A stretch of DNA of 64,000 bases. Origin: Streptomyces formicae (GTDB lineage: Bacteria; Actinomycetota; Actinomycetes; Streptomycetales; Streptomycetaceae). The stretch lies in NCBI RefSeq assembly GCF_002556545.1, contig NZ_CP022685.1, positions 3,410,001 through 3,474,000 of the forward strand, given 5' to 3'. The notes beneath the pieces are model-generated. The model had not been told where the DNA came from and did not search any database. It saw only the letters and a program-made list of their open reading frames with translations. This document shows positions 46,452 through 53,792 of this stretch, piece by piece (within the stretch, counting starts at the first letter, position 1; every line of letters begins with the position of its first letter). The translations under genes and the position numbers were made by a program.

Positions 46452-48269
46452 ATGTGTGGAATCGTCGGATACATCGGCAAGCGTGACGTCGCCCCGCTGC
46501 TCCTCGAAGGACTCCAGCGCCTGGAGTACCGCGGCTACGACTCGGCGGGCATCGCCGTCACCAGCCCCAAGGCGACGGGCCTGAAGACCGTCAAGGCCAA
46601 GGGCCGCGTCCGCGACCTGGAGGCCAAGGTCCCCGCCCGCTTCAAGGGCACCACCGGCATCGCCCACACCCGCTGGGCCACCCACGGCGCCCCCTCCGAC
46701 GAGAACGCGCACCCCCACCTGTCGCAGGACGGCAAGGTCGCGGTCGTCCACAACGGCATCATCGACAACGCCTCCGAGCTGCGCGCCAAGCTGACCGCCG
46801 ACGGCGTCGAGTTCCTCTCCGAGACGGACACCGAGGTCCTCACCCACCTCGTCGCCCGCTCGCAGGCCAACACCCTCGAAGAGAAGGTGCGCGAGGCCCT
46901 GCGCCACATCGAGGGCACCTACGGCATCGCCGTCCTGCACGCCGACTTCAACGACCGCATCGTCGTCGCCCGCAACGGCTCCCCCGTCGTCCTCGGCATC
47001 GGCGAGAAGGAGATGTTCGTCGCCTCGGACGTCGCCGCGCTCGTCTCCCACACCCGCCAGGTCGTCACCCTCGACGACGGCGAGATGGCCACCATCAAGG
47101 CCGACGACTACCGCACGTACACCACCGAGGGCTCCCGCACGACGGCCTCGCCGACCACCGTGGAGTGGGAGGCCGAGTCGTACGACATGGGCGGCCACGA
47201 CACGTACATGCACAAGGAGATCTTCGAGCAGCCCGACGCGGTCGACCGCGTCCTGCGCGGCCGCATCGACGACCGCTTCTCCACCGTGCACCTCGGCGGC
47301 CTCAACCTCGACGCGCACGACGCCCGCAAGGTGCGCCGCGTCAAGATCCTCGGCTGCGGCACCTCGTACCACGCGGGCATGATCGGCGCCCAGATGATCG
47401 AGGAGCTGGCCCGCATCCCCGCCGACGCGGAGCCCGCCTCCGAGTTCCGCTACCGCAACCCGGTGGTGGACCCCGACACCCTCTACATCGCGGTCTCCCA
47501 GTCCGGCGAGACCTACGACGTGCTCGCCGCGGTCCAGGAGCTCAAGCGCAAGGGCGCCCGCGTCCTCGGCGTGGTGAACGTGGTCGGCTCGGCGATCGCC
47601 CGCGAGGCCGACGCGGGCGTGTACGTCCACGCGGGCCCTGAGGTCTGCGTCGTCTCCACCAAGTGCTTCACCAACACCACGGTCGCCTTCGGCCTGCTCG
47701 CCCTGCACCTGGGCCGCATCCGTGACCTGTCGGTCTCCGACGGCAAGCGGATCATCGAGGGCCTGCGCAAGCTGCCGGGCCAGATCTCGGAGGTCCTCAA
47801 GCAGGAGGACGAGATCAAGAAGATCGCCAAGCAGTACGCGGACGCCCGCTCGATGCTCTTCATCGGGCGCGTACGCGGCTACCCCGTCGCCCGCGAGGCG
47901 TCCCTCAAGCTCAAGGAGGTCTCGTACATCCACGCCGAGGCCTACCCCGCCTCCGAGCTCAAGCACGGCCCGCTCGCCCTCATCGAGCCCGCGCTCCCGA
48001 CGGTCGCGATCGTCCCGAACGACGACCTCCTGGAGAAGAACCGCGCCGCCCTGGAGGAGATCAAGGCCCGCAGCGGCAAGATCCTCGCGGTCGCGCACCA
48101 GGAGCAGGAGAAGGCCGACCAGACGATCGTCGTCCCCAAGAACGAGAACGAGCTGGACCCGATCCTGATGGGCATCCCGCTCCAACTCCTCGCCTACCAC
48201 ACGGCGTTGGCGCTCGGCCGGGACATCGACAAGCCGCGGAACCTGGCGAAGTCGGTGACGGTGGAGTAG
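46452..48269 (+). CDS. glmS: Glutamine-fructose-6-phosphate transaminase (isomerizing)
   Basis: 605 residues. The N-terminal Ntn glutaminase domain starts MCGIVGYIGK, so Cys2 becomes the nucleophile. Two SIS sugar-isomerase domains follow: ILGCGTSYHAGMIGAQ near 300 and EVSYIHAEAYPASELKHGPL near 490. It makes glucosamine-6-phosphate from fructose-6-phosphate and glutamine, the entry to peptidoglycan and chitin-related amino sugars. ATG 46452 has AGGA at 7 nt. It sits between amino-sugar genes (GH20, DasR-like site), suggesting a link with GlcNAc economy; it may be a paralogue of a housekeeping copy elsewhere. Confidence 0.95.
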   Translation: MCGIVGYIGKRDVAPLLLEGLQRLEYRGYDSAGIAVTSPKATGLKTVKAKGRVRDLEAKVPARFKGTTGIAHTRWATHGAPSDENAHPHLSQDGKVAVVHNGIIDNASELRAKLTADGVEFLSETDTEVLTHLVARSQANTLEEKVREALRHIEGTYGIAVLHADFNDRIVVARNGSPVVLGIGEKEMFVASDVAALVSHTRQVVTLDDGEMATIKADDYRTYTTEGSRTTASPTTVEWEAESYDMGGHDTYMHKEIFEQPDAVDRVLRGRIDDRFSTVHLGGLNLDAHDARKVRRVKILGCGTSYHAGMIGAQMIEELARIPADAEPASEFRYRNPVVDPDTLYIAVSQSGETYDVLAAVQELKRKGARVLGVVNVVGSAIAREADAGVYVHAGPEVCVVSTKCFTNTTVAFGLLALHLGRIRDLSVSDGKRIIEGLRKLPGQISEVLKQEDEIKKIAKQYADARSMLFIGRVRGYPVAREASLKLKEVSYIHAEAYPASELKHGPLALIEPALPTVAIVPNDDLLEKNRAALEEIKARSGKILAVAHQEQEKADQTIVVPKNENELDPILMGIPLQLLAYHTALALGRDIDKPRNLAKSVTVE

Positions 48270-48280
48270 AGACACCCCGA

Positions 48281-48345
48281 TCAGGGGCGCCCCGTCAGGG
48301 GCGCGGGGAACAACTGCGCGACCAGCCCCCACGGCCCCGCGGGGA
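48281..48345. repeat. Dispersed intergenic repeat, copy 4
   Basis: TCAGGGGCGCCCCGTCAGGGGCGCGGGG is followed by ACTGCGCGACCAGCC, the same block as at 19.4 and 26.3 kb with a 2-bp insertion (AACAACTG). It lies 12 bp after the glmS stop, in the convergent gap before the transporter gene. Confidence 0.7.
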
Positions 48346-48355
48346 ACGACGAAAC

Positions 48356-48398
48356 GGGGCGGGCCCCATGCGTGCCACCAGCACATGGGACCCGCCCC
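48356..48398. terminator. Hairpin between convergent glmS and transporter genes
   Basis: GGGGCGGG and CCCATG arms pair with CATGGG and CCCGCCCC across a loop of about 13 nt. The stem sits between convergent genes and should stop transcription from both sides. Confidence 0.65.
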
Positions 48399-48440
48399 CC
48401 AGAGGGCCGGGGTCGCCCATTACCCCGGCCCGAGCCCGCC

Positions 48441-49010
48441 TCAGCCGGTGGCCGTCACTCCCCGGCCCGCAGGCCGCCCCGGAAGGGCCGTGGGCCAGTG
48501 GGCCAGGGCGGCGGTCGCCCCGTACCAGGCGAGCAGTCCGCCCGCCGCGGCGCACCAGCCGCCCGCCTTGCCCAGGCCCGCGCTGTCACCGAACCGCGCG
48601 ACGGCGAGCAGCACGAGCGCCACGAAGAGCAGCCCGTACGTCCCGCGCGTGAGCGCTCCCGCGTGCGCGGCCCCGAGTGTCAGGCTGAGCGCGACGAGGG
48701 CGAAGAGCAGCAGGAAGAGGCCCGCCGCGTTCGCCGAGACCGGTGTGTCGGCCGCGGTGCCCCAGGTGAACCAGAGCGCGCCGAGCGCGGTGAAGGCCGT
48801 GCCCGTGGCCGCGTCCTTGTCGCGGAACGCGAAGAGCCCGGCGACGAACAGGGCGATGCCGCCGACGAAGGTGGCGAGGGAGACGGCGTCCGCCGCCGTG
48901 ACGCCGTCGATCACTTCGGTGTGACCGAGGCCGAAGGCCAACAGCGTGAGCCCCAGGGCGAGCTGGCCGAGAGTCGAGGTGGTGCTTCCCGCGGAGACGT
49001 CGTTGTCCAC
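48441..49010 (-). CDS. GPR1/FUN34/YaaH family transporter
   Basis: 189 residues with about six transmembrane helices (LGQLALGLTLLAFGLGHTEV through AAAGGLLAWYGATAALAHWP). The pattern fits the acetate uptake transporter family (GPR1/FUN34/YaaH), although the usual N-P-A-P-L-G entry motif is replaced here by LGQLALGLTLL. Substrate is probably acetate or another small carboxylate, or this is a diverged channel. GTG 49010 follows GGAAGGGAG at 7 nt. The region just upstream contains an 8-bp tandem repeat and a strong palindrome, suggesting its own regulation. Confidence 0.72.
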   Translation of the reverse strand: MDNDVSAGSTTSTLGQLALGLTLLAFGLGHTEVIDGVTAADAVSLATFVGGIALFVAGLFAFRDKDAATGTAFTALGALWFTWGTAADTPVSANAAGLFLLLFALVALSLTLGAAHAGALTRGTYGLLFVALVLLAVARFGDSAGLGKAGGWCAAAGGLLAWYGATAALAHWPTALPGRPAGRGVTATG

Positions 49011-49028
49011 GGCGGGCTCCCTTCCTGT

Positions 49029-49052
49029 GCGGTGGTGCGGTGGTGCGGTGGT
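49029..49052. repeat. Short tandem repeat, three copies of GCGGTGGT
   Basis: Three exact copies lie 3 bp upstream of the ribosome-binding site of the GPR1/YaaH-type gene, probably in its 5' UTR. Slippage would change the distance from the promoter to the start. Confidence 0.75.
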
Positions 49053-49138
49053 GCCGCGCGATGCCGGTCCCGCACTCCGCTCCCGGGGTGCGCCAGCGAC
49101 CTTTATGTACCCTTCACAAGGGAGCAAACCACCTCTAC

Positions 49139-49164
49139 GCACGAGTAGATTTATCTACTCGTGC
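49139..49164. promoter_or_regulatory. Perfect 12+12 bp inverted repeat, operator candidate
   Basis: Arms GCACGAGTAGAT and ATCTACTCGTGC flank a TT spacer. The site is unusually AT-rich for the region and lies 129 bp upstream of the GPR1/YaaH-type gene, after the USP stop. It contains TAGAT/ATCTA that could form a -10 element. A smaller dyad, CCCTT-CAC-AAGGG, is at 49110-49122. Confidence 0.6.
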
Positions 49165-49237
49165 CACCACCCACCGGGCCGCCCCGAAAAGGGAGTTGAA
49201 GCCTCGACTTCCCCACCGGACCTGCCACGAGGGCCCG

Positions 49238-49762
49238 TTACGGAATGACGATGACGGGCCGCTGCGCCCGCCGCGCGAGCCGCCCCGCGACGGAGCCGAA
49301 GATCCGGCCGACGATGCCGTGCGTGGAGCCGACGACGATCGCGTCCGCGCTGTACTCGCGGCCGACCTCCTCCAGCTCGTGGCAGATGTCGCCGCCGCGC
49401 TCGACCAGGATCCAGGGCACCTCGGACAGGTAGTCCGCACAGGCCAGTTCGAGCCCGAGCACCTCGGTGCGGTGGTCCGGCACATCGACGAAGACCGGTG
49501 GCTCGCAGCCCGCCCACACCGTGGTGGGCAGTCGGTTGGCGACGTGCACGATGATCAGGCCCGAGCCCGAACGGTGGGCCATGCCGATCGCGTACGAGAG
49601 CGCCCGCTCACTGGACGTCGAGCCGTCGAAGCCGACGACGACGCCGTGTCGGAATGCGGGATCGCAGGAGTGACGTGTTTCTTCCGCCGCCAGGGGGGTC
49701 GCTGTGGGATCTGCGACCTGCCGCTTGCGGTCCGCGGGTTCGGAGAATTCGTGACCGGCCAT
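49238..49762 (-). CDS. Universal stress protein (UspA family)
   Basis: 174 residues, a single USP domain after an N-terminal extension of about 38 residues. It has VVVGFDGSTSSERALSYAI and the ATP-binding loop GSTHGIVGRIFGSVAGRL (G-2x-G-9x-G type) near residue 143, with the C-terminal PVIVIP strand. ATP-binding USPs modulate dormancy and stress responses. ATG 49762 has no strong Shine-Dalgarno. The gene stands alone; the 416-bp region upstream holds several hairpins but no gene. Confidence 0.9.
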   Translation of the reverse strand: MAGHEFSEPADRKRQVADPTATPLAAEETRHSCDPAFRHGVVVGFDGSTSSERALSYAIGMAHRSGSGLIIVHVANRLPTTVWAGCEPPVFVDVPDHRTEVLGLELACADYLSEVPWILVERGGDICHELEEVGREYSADAIVVGSTHGIVGRIFGSVAGRLARRAQRPVIVIP

Positions 49763-50178
49763 CGGTGTCTCGGCGAAGGAGTCCTCTGTGGGAGGGTCGG
49801 CTTGTACGGGTCGTACGAAGGCTTAGGGACCTGGAAGGTCGTCCGGGAATCATCTTCCCAACCCCATACCCCCAAGGGTACGGCGACACTCCTCTCCTGC
49901 CCAGAGCCTGCGAAGACCCCCGTACGGGCGTCTTCGGCCGGGCCGCGCAGGGGCCTCCGGCGTTCACCGGAGCATGCATGAGCCTCGCCCGTATGGCAAT
50001 GGTTGCTGCCCCGTACAGGCGGTTTGCGCACCCGTCCGGGCCCTTCTGCCGCACGACCCGTGACCCGGGCGGTCCCCGGCCCCGCGACGGCCTGCCGCGC
50101 GCATCCGGCGGCACGGCAGTGACCGGCCGAGCGACCGCGCGTTGAACCTCCGTACGCCACCGCCACAGGGAGCACGCC
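49763..50178. other. 416-bp intergenic region with several hairpins, no gene seen
   Basis: Divergent region between the USP gene (leftward) and a small membrane protein (rightward). No convincing ORF is present. It contains a near-perfect 24-bp dyad at 49912-49935 with arms GAAGACCCCCGT/ACGGGCGTCTTC, a 6-bp stem CTCCGG/CCGGAG at 49955-49972 and GGGAA/TTCCC near 49850. These could be leader structures or a small RNA. Confidence 0.5.
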
Positions 50179-50631
50179 GTGCCTGGACCCTCGACCGCGT
50201 CCCCACCCTCCCCCACGCTCACTCCTTCACCCGAGCAAGGGGGACACGCCCCGACGCACAGCCACCGGCGCCCGCCCGAGGGGGCGCACGAGCGCCGTCC
50301 CTCGCGCGTGCCCGCACCCCGCGCCCAGGCGCCGGAGGACGCCTCGGCACAGGACTCGGCGAGCGACGTGGTCCGCTGGGCCGCGTTCAGCTGCGTCCTG
50401 GTTCCCGTCGTCCTCGTGGGGTACGGGACATCGCTGGCAGGCGCCGCGGGCGCGGCGCTCGGCCTGGTGGCCGTCACCGGGGTCTGCCGGGTGCTCCTGC
50501 GCCAGTCCGAGAGGGGCGCCGCGCGACTGCTTGCAGAACAGAACGCGGGGCACCGCGGACGGCACGGCAGGACGGCCCAGGGGGCGCACAGGGGCACCCG
50601 CCACCGGGCCGATGGTGCGCCGGTCGACTGA
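50179..50631 (+). CDS. Small proline-rich membrane protein
   Basis: 150 residues. An N-terminal Pro/Ser/His-rich segment of about 70 residues is followed by two hydrophobic stretches (RWAAFSCVLVPVVLVGYGTS and GAALGLVAVTGVCRVLL, about 73-112), and a basic C-terminal tail with histidines and arginines. No known domain. GTG 50179 follows CAGGGAG at 8 nt. It lies upstream of adpA in the same orientation with about 400 bp between; in S. coelicolor a hypothetical gene is at this place. Confidence 0.72.
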   Translation: MPGPSTASPPSPTLTPSPEQGGHAPTHSHRRPPEGAHERRPSRVPAPRAQAPEDASAQDSASDVVRWAAFSCVLVPVVLVGYGTSLAGAAGAALGLVAVTGVCRVLLRQSERGAARLLAEQNAGHRGRHGRTAQGAHRGTRHRADGAPVD

Positions 50632-51027
50632 CCGATTCGCACGCACGCTCCCGTAGCTTTTCAGCCAACTTCCTACAGGCACGCATTCCTTGGCCGAACG
50701 GGCCCTCAACCCCCGTCCGAGCAGGGCTGAAAGGTGTCTTGAAGCCGCTCGCACCCTGCGGGGACCGGCCATGGCGACGAGGCGCACTTCCCAGCACGGC
50801 CCTTGAGTGCAACGCTTCGTGATCGAATGCTTCACGCCAAGTTGCCATGTCGACAATCTGCCGGGTGCTGAACTGGTCACCCCGGTAGCACGGGACACAG
50901 TAGATTCGATCTTGACTGTATTACGGCGGGGGACTGGTGGAGGACCGAGGGGAAACGTGCAGGAGCGACAGGCCCAACAAGCACGTCAAGAACAGGGAGC
51001 CGAGACGCCCGAGGGGGGTTTAGCACC
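50632..51027 (+). promoter_or_regulatory. adpA upstream region and long leader
   Basis: A region of 396 bp with no annotated gene before adpA. It is AT-richer from 50880 onward (TAGATTCGATCTTGACTG and ATTACGG), where promoter elements are likely. A small ORF (50957-51031) covers the adpA ribosome-binding site. No AdpA consensus TGGCSNGWWY was found by eye. Confidence 0.5.
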
Positions 51028-51031
51028 ATGA
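50957..51031 (+). CDS. Possible leader ORF of adpA with a TTA codon
   Basis: GTG 50957 with GAGGGG 4 nt upstream opens a 24-codon ORF (VQERQAQQARQEQGAETPEG then GLAP). It ends at TGA 51029-51031, overlapping the adpA ATG as ATGA. The fourth-last sense-region codon set includes TTA at 51020-51022, readable only by the bldA tRNA in Streptomyces. Third-position G+C is only about half, so it may not encode a functional peptide. Its value would be as a translational switch. The in-frame extension to an ATG at 50807 looks unsupported. Confidence 0.4.
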   Translation: MQERQAQQARQEQGAETPEGGLAP

Positions 51032-52260
51032 GCCACGACTCCACTGCCGCGCCGGAGACCACGGCCCGGAAGCTTTCCGGACGCCGCCGCCGGGAGATCG
51101 TAGCGGTGCTGCTGTTCAGCGGTGGCCCCATCTTCGAGAGCTCCATACCGCTCTCGGTGTTCGGCATCGACCGGCAGGACGCCGGCGTCCCCCGCTACCG
51201 GCTGCTGGTGTGCGCCGGTGAGGAGGGGCCGCTGCGGACCACCGGCGGTCTCGAACTGACCGCGCCTCACGGCCTGGAGGCGATCGGCCGCGCGGGCACC
51301 GTGGTGGTGCCCGCCTGGCGGTCGATCACGTCGCCTCCGCCGCCGGAGGCCCTGGACGCGCTGCGCCGCGCGCACGAGGAGGGCGCCCGCATCGTCGGGC
51401 TCTGCACCGGGGCGTTCGTCCTGGCCGCCGCGGGGCTCCTCGACGGACGCCCGGCGACCACGCACTGGATGTACGCGCCGACGCTCGCGAAGCGCTATCC
51501 GTCGGTCCATGTGGACCCGCGCGAGCTCTTCGTGGACGACGGCGACGTGCTGACGAGCGCGGGCACCGCGGCCGGAATTGATCTCTGTCTGCACATCGTG
51601 CGCACGGATCACGGCAACGAGGCGGCGGGCGCGCTCGCCCGCAGGCTCGTCGTGCCGCCGCGCAGGGCCGGCGGTCAGGAGCGCTATCTCGACAGGTCTT
51701 TACCTGAGGAGATCGGCGCCGACCCGCTGGCCGAGGTCGTCGCCTGGGCGCTCGAGCACCTCCACGAGCAGTTCGACGTGGAGACGCTGGCCGCGCGCGC
51801 GTACATGAGCAGGCGGACGTTCGACCGCAGGTTCCGTTCGCTGACCGGCAGCGCGCCGCTGCAGTGGCTGATCACCCAGCGGGTGCTTCAGGCACAGCGG
51901 CTCCTGGAGACCTCCGACTACTCCGTCGACGAGGTCGCGGGCCGCTGCGGCTTCCGCTCGCCGGTGGCGCTGCGGGGTCACTTCCGGCGCCAGCTGGGCT
52001 CCTCGCCCGCCGCCTACCGGGCCGCTTACCGCGCCCGCAGGCCACAGGGCGAGCGCGCGCTGGATCCCGTGCCGGTGACGCCGCAGGCCGTGCCCGTCCT
52101 GGAGGCGGGCCCGGTCCCGACGCAGACCCGGCGTACGGCGGCCGCGAGCGCGATCGGCCCTTCGTCGGCCTCCGTGCCCGCGTCCGATCCCGGCAAACCG
52201 CACTCGGACGTGTACGCGCCAGGCCGTCCGCCTCTGCCCGGGCAGAGGAGCGCGCCGTAG
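51028..52260 (+). CDS. adpA: AraC-family master regulator AdpA
   Basis: 410 residues. The N-terminal GATase1/DJ-1-like dimerisation domain is about 20-195. The C-terminal AraC/XylS DNA-binding domain is about 228-330, with MSRRTFDRRFRSLTGSAP and SVDEVAGRCGFRSPVALRGH as its two HTH units. A disordered tail follows. Leu225, in the linker between domains, is encoded by TTA (51700-51702), the known bldA-dependent position in Streptomyces adpA. AdpA controls morphological differentiation and secondary metabolism. Followed by ornA and tRNA-His, as in S. coelicolor. Confidence 0.96.
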   Translation: MSHDSTAAPETTARKLSGRRRREIVAVLLFSGGPIFESSIPLSVFGIDRQDAGVPRYRLLVCAGEEGPLRTTGGLELTAPHGLEAIGRAGTVVVPAWRSITSPPPPEALDALRRAHEEGARIVGLCTGAFVLAAAGLLDGRPATTHWMYAPTLAKRYPSVHVDPRELFVDDGDVLTSAGTAAGIDLCLHIVRTDHGNEAAGALARRLVVPPRRAGGQERYLDRSLPEEIGADPLAEVVAWALEHLHEQFDVETLAARAYMSRRTFDRRFRSLTGSAPLQWLITQRVLQAQRLLETSDYSVDEVAGRCGFRSPVALRGHFRRQLGSSPAAYRAAYRARRPQGERALDPVPVTPQAVPVLEAGPVPTQTRRTAAASAIGPSSASVPASDPGKPHSDVYAPGRPPLPGQRSAP

Positions 52261-52270
52261 GGTAAGACGC
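52258..52270 (+). promoter_or_regulatory. -10 box (TAGGGT) of leaderless ornA mRNA
   Basis: TAGGGT (52258-52263) starts with the adpA stop codon TAG and lies 7 nt before the ornA ATG. No Shine-Dalgarno is present. ornA may therefore have its own leaderless promoter overlapping the end of adpA. Confidence 0.5.
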
Positions 52271-52873
52271 ATGAACGATCGCATGGTGTGGATCGACTGC
52301 GAGATGACCGGGCTCTCGCTGACGGATGACGCACTTATCGAGGTGGCCGCACTGGTCACCGACTCGGAACTGAACGTGCTCGGCGAAGGGGTGGACATCG
52401 TGATCCGCCCGCCGGACGCGGCGCTGGAGACCATGCCCGAGGTGGTGCGCACCATGCACACCACCTCGGGTCTCCTCGACGAGCTGGCCGGCGGAACCAC
52501 GCTGGCCGACGCCGAGGAGCAGGTCCTGGCGTACGTACGTGAGCACGTCAAGGAGCCGCGGAAGGCCCCGCTGTGCGGAAACTCGGTCGGCACCGACCGC
52601 GGCTTCCTCCTCCGTGACATGCGGGCCCTCGAGGAGTACCTCCACTACCGGATCGTCGACGTCTCCTCCGTCAAGGAGCTGGCCCGGCGCTGGTACCCGA
52701 GGGCGTACTTCAACAGCCCGGACAAGAACGGCAACCACCGCGCGCTCGCCGACATCCGCGAATCCATCGCCGAGCTCCGCTACTACCGCGAGGCGATCTT
52801 CGTCCCGCAGCCAGGACCGGACTCGGACACCGCGAAGTCGATCGCGGCGAAGCACGTCCTGCCTGCGGAGTAG
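52271..52873 (+). CDS. ornA: Oligoribonuclease (DEDDh 3'-5' exoribonuclease)
   Basis: 200 residues, the usual length. Exo I is MVWIDCEMTGL (Asp/Glu near residues 9-11), Exo II GNSVGTDRGFLLRDM (near 115) and Exo III NHRALADIRESI with the catalytic His-Asp (near 158-163). It degrades 2-5 nt RNAs and linear dinucleotides such as pGpG, and is linked to growth and development in Streptomyces. Ten bp after adpA. A strong intrinsic terminator follows, then tRNA-His. Confidence 0.95.
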   Translation: MNDRMVWIDCEMTGLSLTDDALIEVAALVTDSELNVLGEGVDIVIRPPDAALETMPEVVRTMHTTSGLLDELAGGTTLADAEEQVLAYVREHVKEPRKAPLCGNSVGTDRGFLLRDMRALEEYLHYRIVDVSSVKELARRWYPRAYFNSPDKNGNHRALADIRESIAELRYYREAIFVPQPGPDSDTAKSIAAKHVLPAE

Positions 52874-52888
52874 CTCCGCGGCCCCCCT

Positions 52889-52946
52889 GTGTACGGGGTC
52901 CGGAAAACGTGTGCGCGAGCACCCCTTCGGACCCTGTACACTTTTT
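52889..52946 (+). terminator. Rho-independent terminator of ornA
   Basis: A 14-bp stem (GTGTACGGGGTCCG / CGGACCCTGTACAC, one mismatch) with a 25-nt loop is followed by TTTTT at 52942-52946. The right arm contains TACACT, which could also serve as the -10 of the tRNA-His promoter. Confidence 0.85.
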
Positions 52947-52982
52947 CTCGGCCGGTCGGAAGAACGACAAACGACCGGACAT

Positions 52983-53056
52983 GGTGGGTGTAGCTCAGTT
53001 GGTAGAGCACCTGGTTGTGGTCCAGGTGGCCGCGGGTTCAAGTCCCGTCACTCACC
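52983..53056 (+). tRNA. tRNA-His (GTG anticodon)
   Basis: A complete cloverleaf. Acceptor GTGGGTG (52984-52990) pairs with CACTCAC (53049-53055) with one G-T pair, preceded by the G(-1) characteristic of tRNA-His, opposite C73 (53056). The anticodon arm CTGGTTGTGGTCCAG reads GTG, and the T arm is GCGGGTTCAAGTCCCGT. CCA is not encoded. Confidence 0.96.
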
Positions 53057-53068
53057 CTGATCGGCGAA

Positions 53069-53100
53069 GGCCCGGTCCGCGCAAGCGGGCCGGGTCTTCT
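53069..53100 (+). terminator. Terminator after tRNA-His
   Basis: GGCCCGGTCCGC - GCAA - GCGGGCCGGGTC forms a 12-bp stem with a G-T pair and one mismatch, then TTCTTCG. It lies 12 nt after the tRNA. Confidence 0.75.
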
Positions 53101-53111
53101 TCGTGTGGCGG

Positions 53112-53753
53112 CTACCGAGCCGCCCCGGGCAGTCGGAGCGTCCGCGCGAAGTCGTCCAGGGGCTCCAGGGCCGCGGCGATCACCTCAGGATCGTCGTGGT
53201 GTCCGCGGAGGCAGACGTCGGGGACGCCGGGCGGGGTGTGCCAGTGGTACGTCACCGAGGTCATCATGACGGTGCTGTCCGCAGGGTAGGAACGGGTGAC
53301 GCGGACCCCGTCCTCACCGAGGTGCGGCGAGGCGAACGTGATGCTTCCGGTTCGCTGCTGCCATGCGGGGATGTCCGGGTGCGGCACGGTGAGCGCGGCG
53401 GTCCCTTCGCAGGAGGCCGCGTCAGGAGCCTCGCAGTGGAGGCGCGTGGCGTGCACGACCAGGGGCATGCTGGTCAGCGGAACGGGGTGGTAGACGAACG
53501 CCTCGTCGGCCTGGACTGTGTCCCTGAGCGTCACCAGCGTCTGCTCGTAGAAGTCCTTGTGGAACCGGCGGAGCTTCCGGGTGAGCTCGATGTTGTGGAT
53601 GGCGGCCAGGCCGGTCAGGTGCAGCCCCAGCCATTCCTTGAAGGTCCGCTTGTCGATCTGGAGGTGCAGATAACCCCAGAGGTCGGGGTGGGCATCCGTG
53701 TCGATGTGGAGCGGGGCGCCGAGGTCAGTGCTCCACAGAGTGCCTTCAGGCAT
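53112..53753 (-). CDS. Hypothetical protein of the T7SS-like cassette
   Basis: 213 residues, cytoplasmic, no signal peptide. The middle (FKEWLGLHLTGLAAIHNIEL, FHKDFYEQTLVTLRDTV) is helical, followed by beta-rich segments ending VTYHWHTPPGVPDVCLRGHH. A resemblance to the PsbP/Mog1-like fold of its neighbour is possible but weak. Last gene of a leftward cassette behind a WXG100-like gene, so it may be an immunity protein or a chaperone; this is inference. G+C is visibly lower than in the surrounding genes. ATG 53753, with AGAGA about 9 nt upstream. Confidence 0.75.
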   Translation of the reverse strand: MPEGTLWSTDLGAPLHIDTDAHPDLWGYLHLQIDKRTFKEWLGLHLTGLAAIHNIELTRKLRRFHKDFYEQTLVTLRDTVQADEAFVYHPVPLTSMPLVVHATRLHCEAPDAASCEGTAALTVPHPDIPAWQQRTGSITFASPHLGEDGVRVTRSYPADSTVMMTSVTYHWHTPPGVPDVCLRGHHDDPEVIAAALEPLDDFARTLRLPGAAR

Positions 53754-53792
53754 GAGCGGTCTCTTTCGTCGGGGGCGGCAGCGGGGAAGCGT

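Noticed and set aside
50807..50956. Extended 74-codon version of the adpA leader ORF
   Set aside because: The upstream part lacks a ribosome-binding site at 50807, and codon use is poor; only the short GTG form has a plausible initiation site.
50632..51027. AdpA binding site in its own upstream region
   Set aside because: TGGCCGAACG near 50690 fails the required G of TGGCSNGWWY, and no other match was found by eye.
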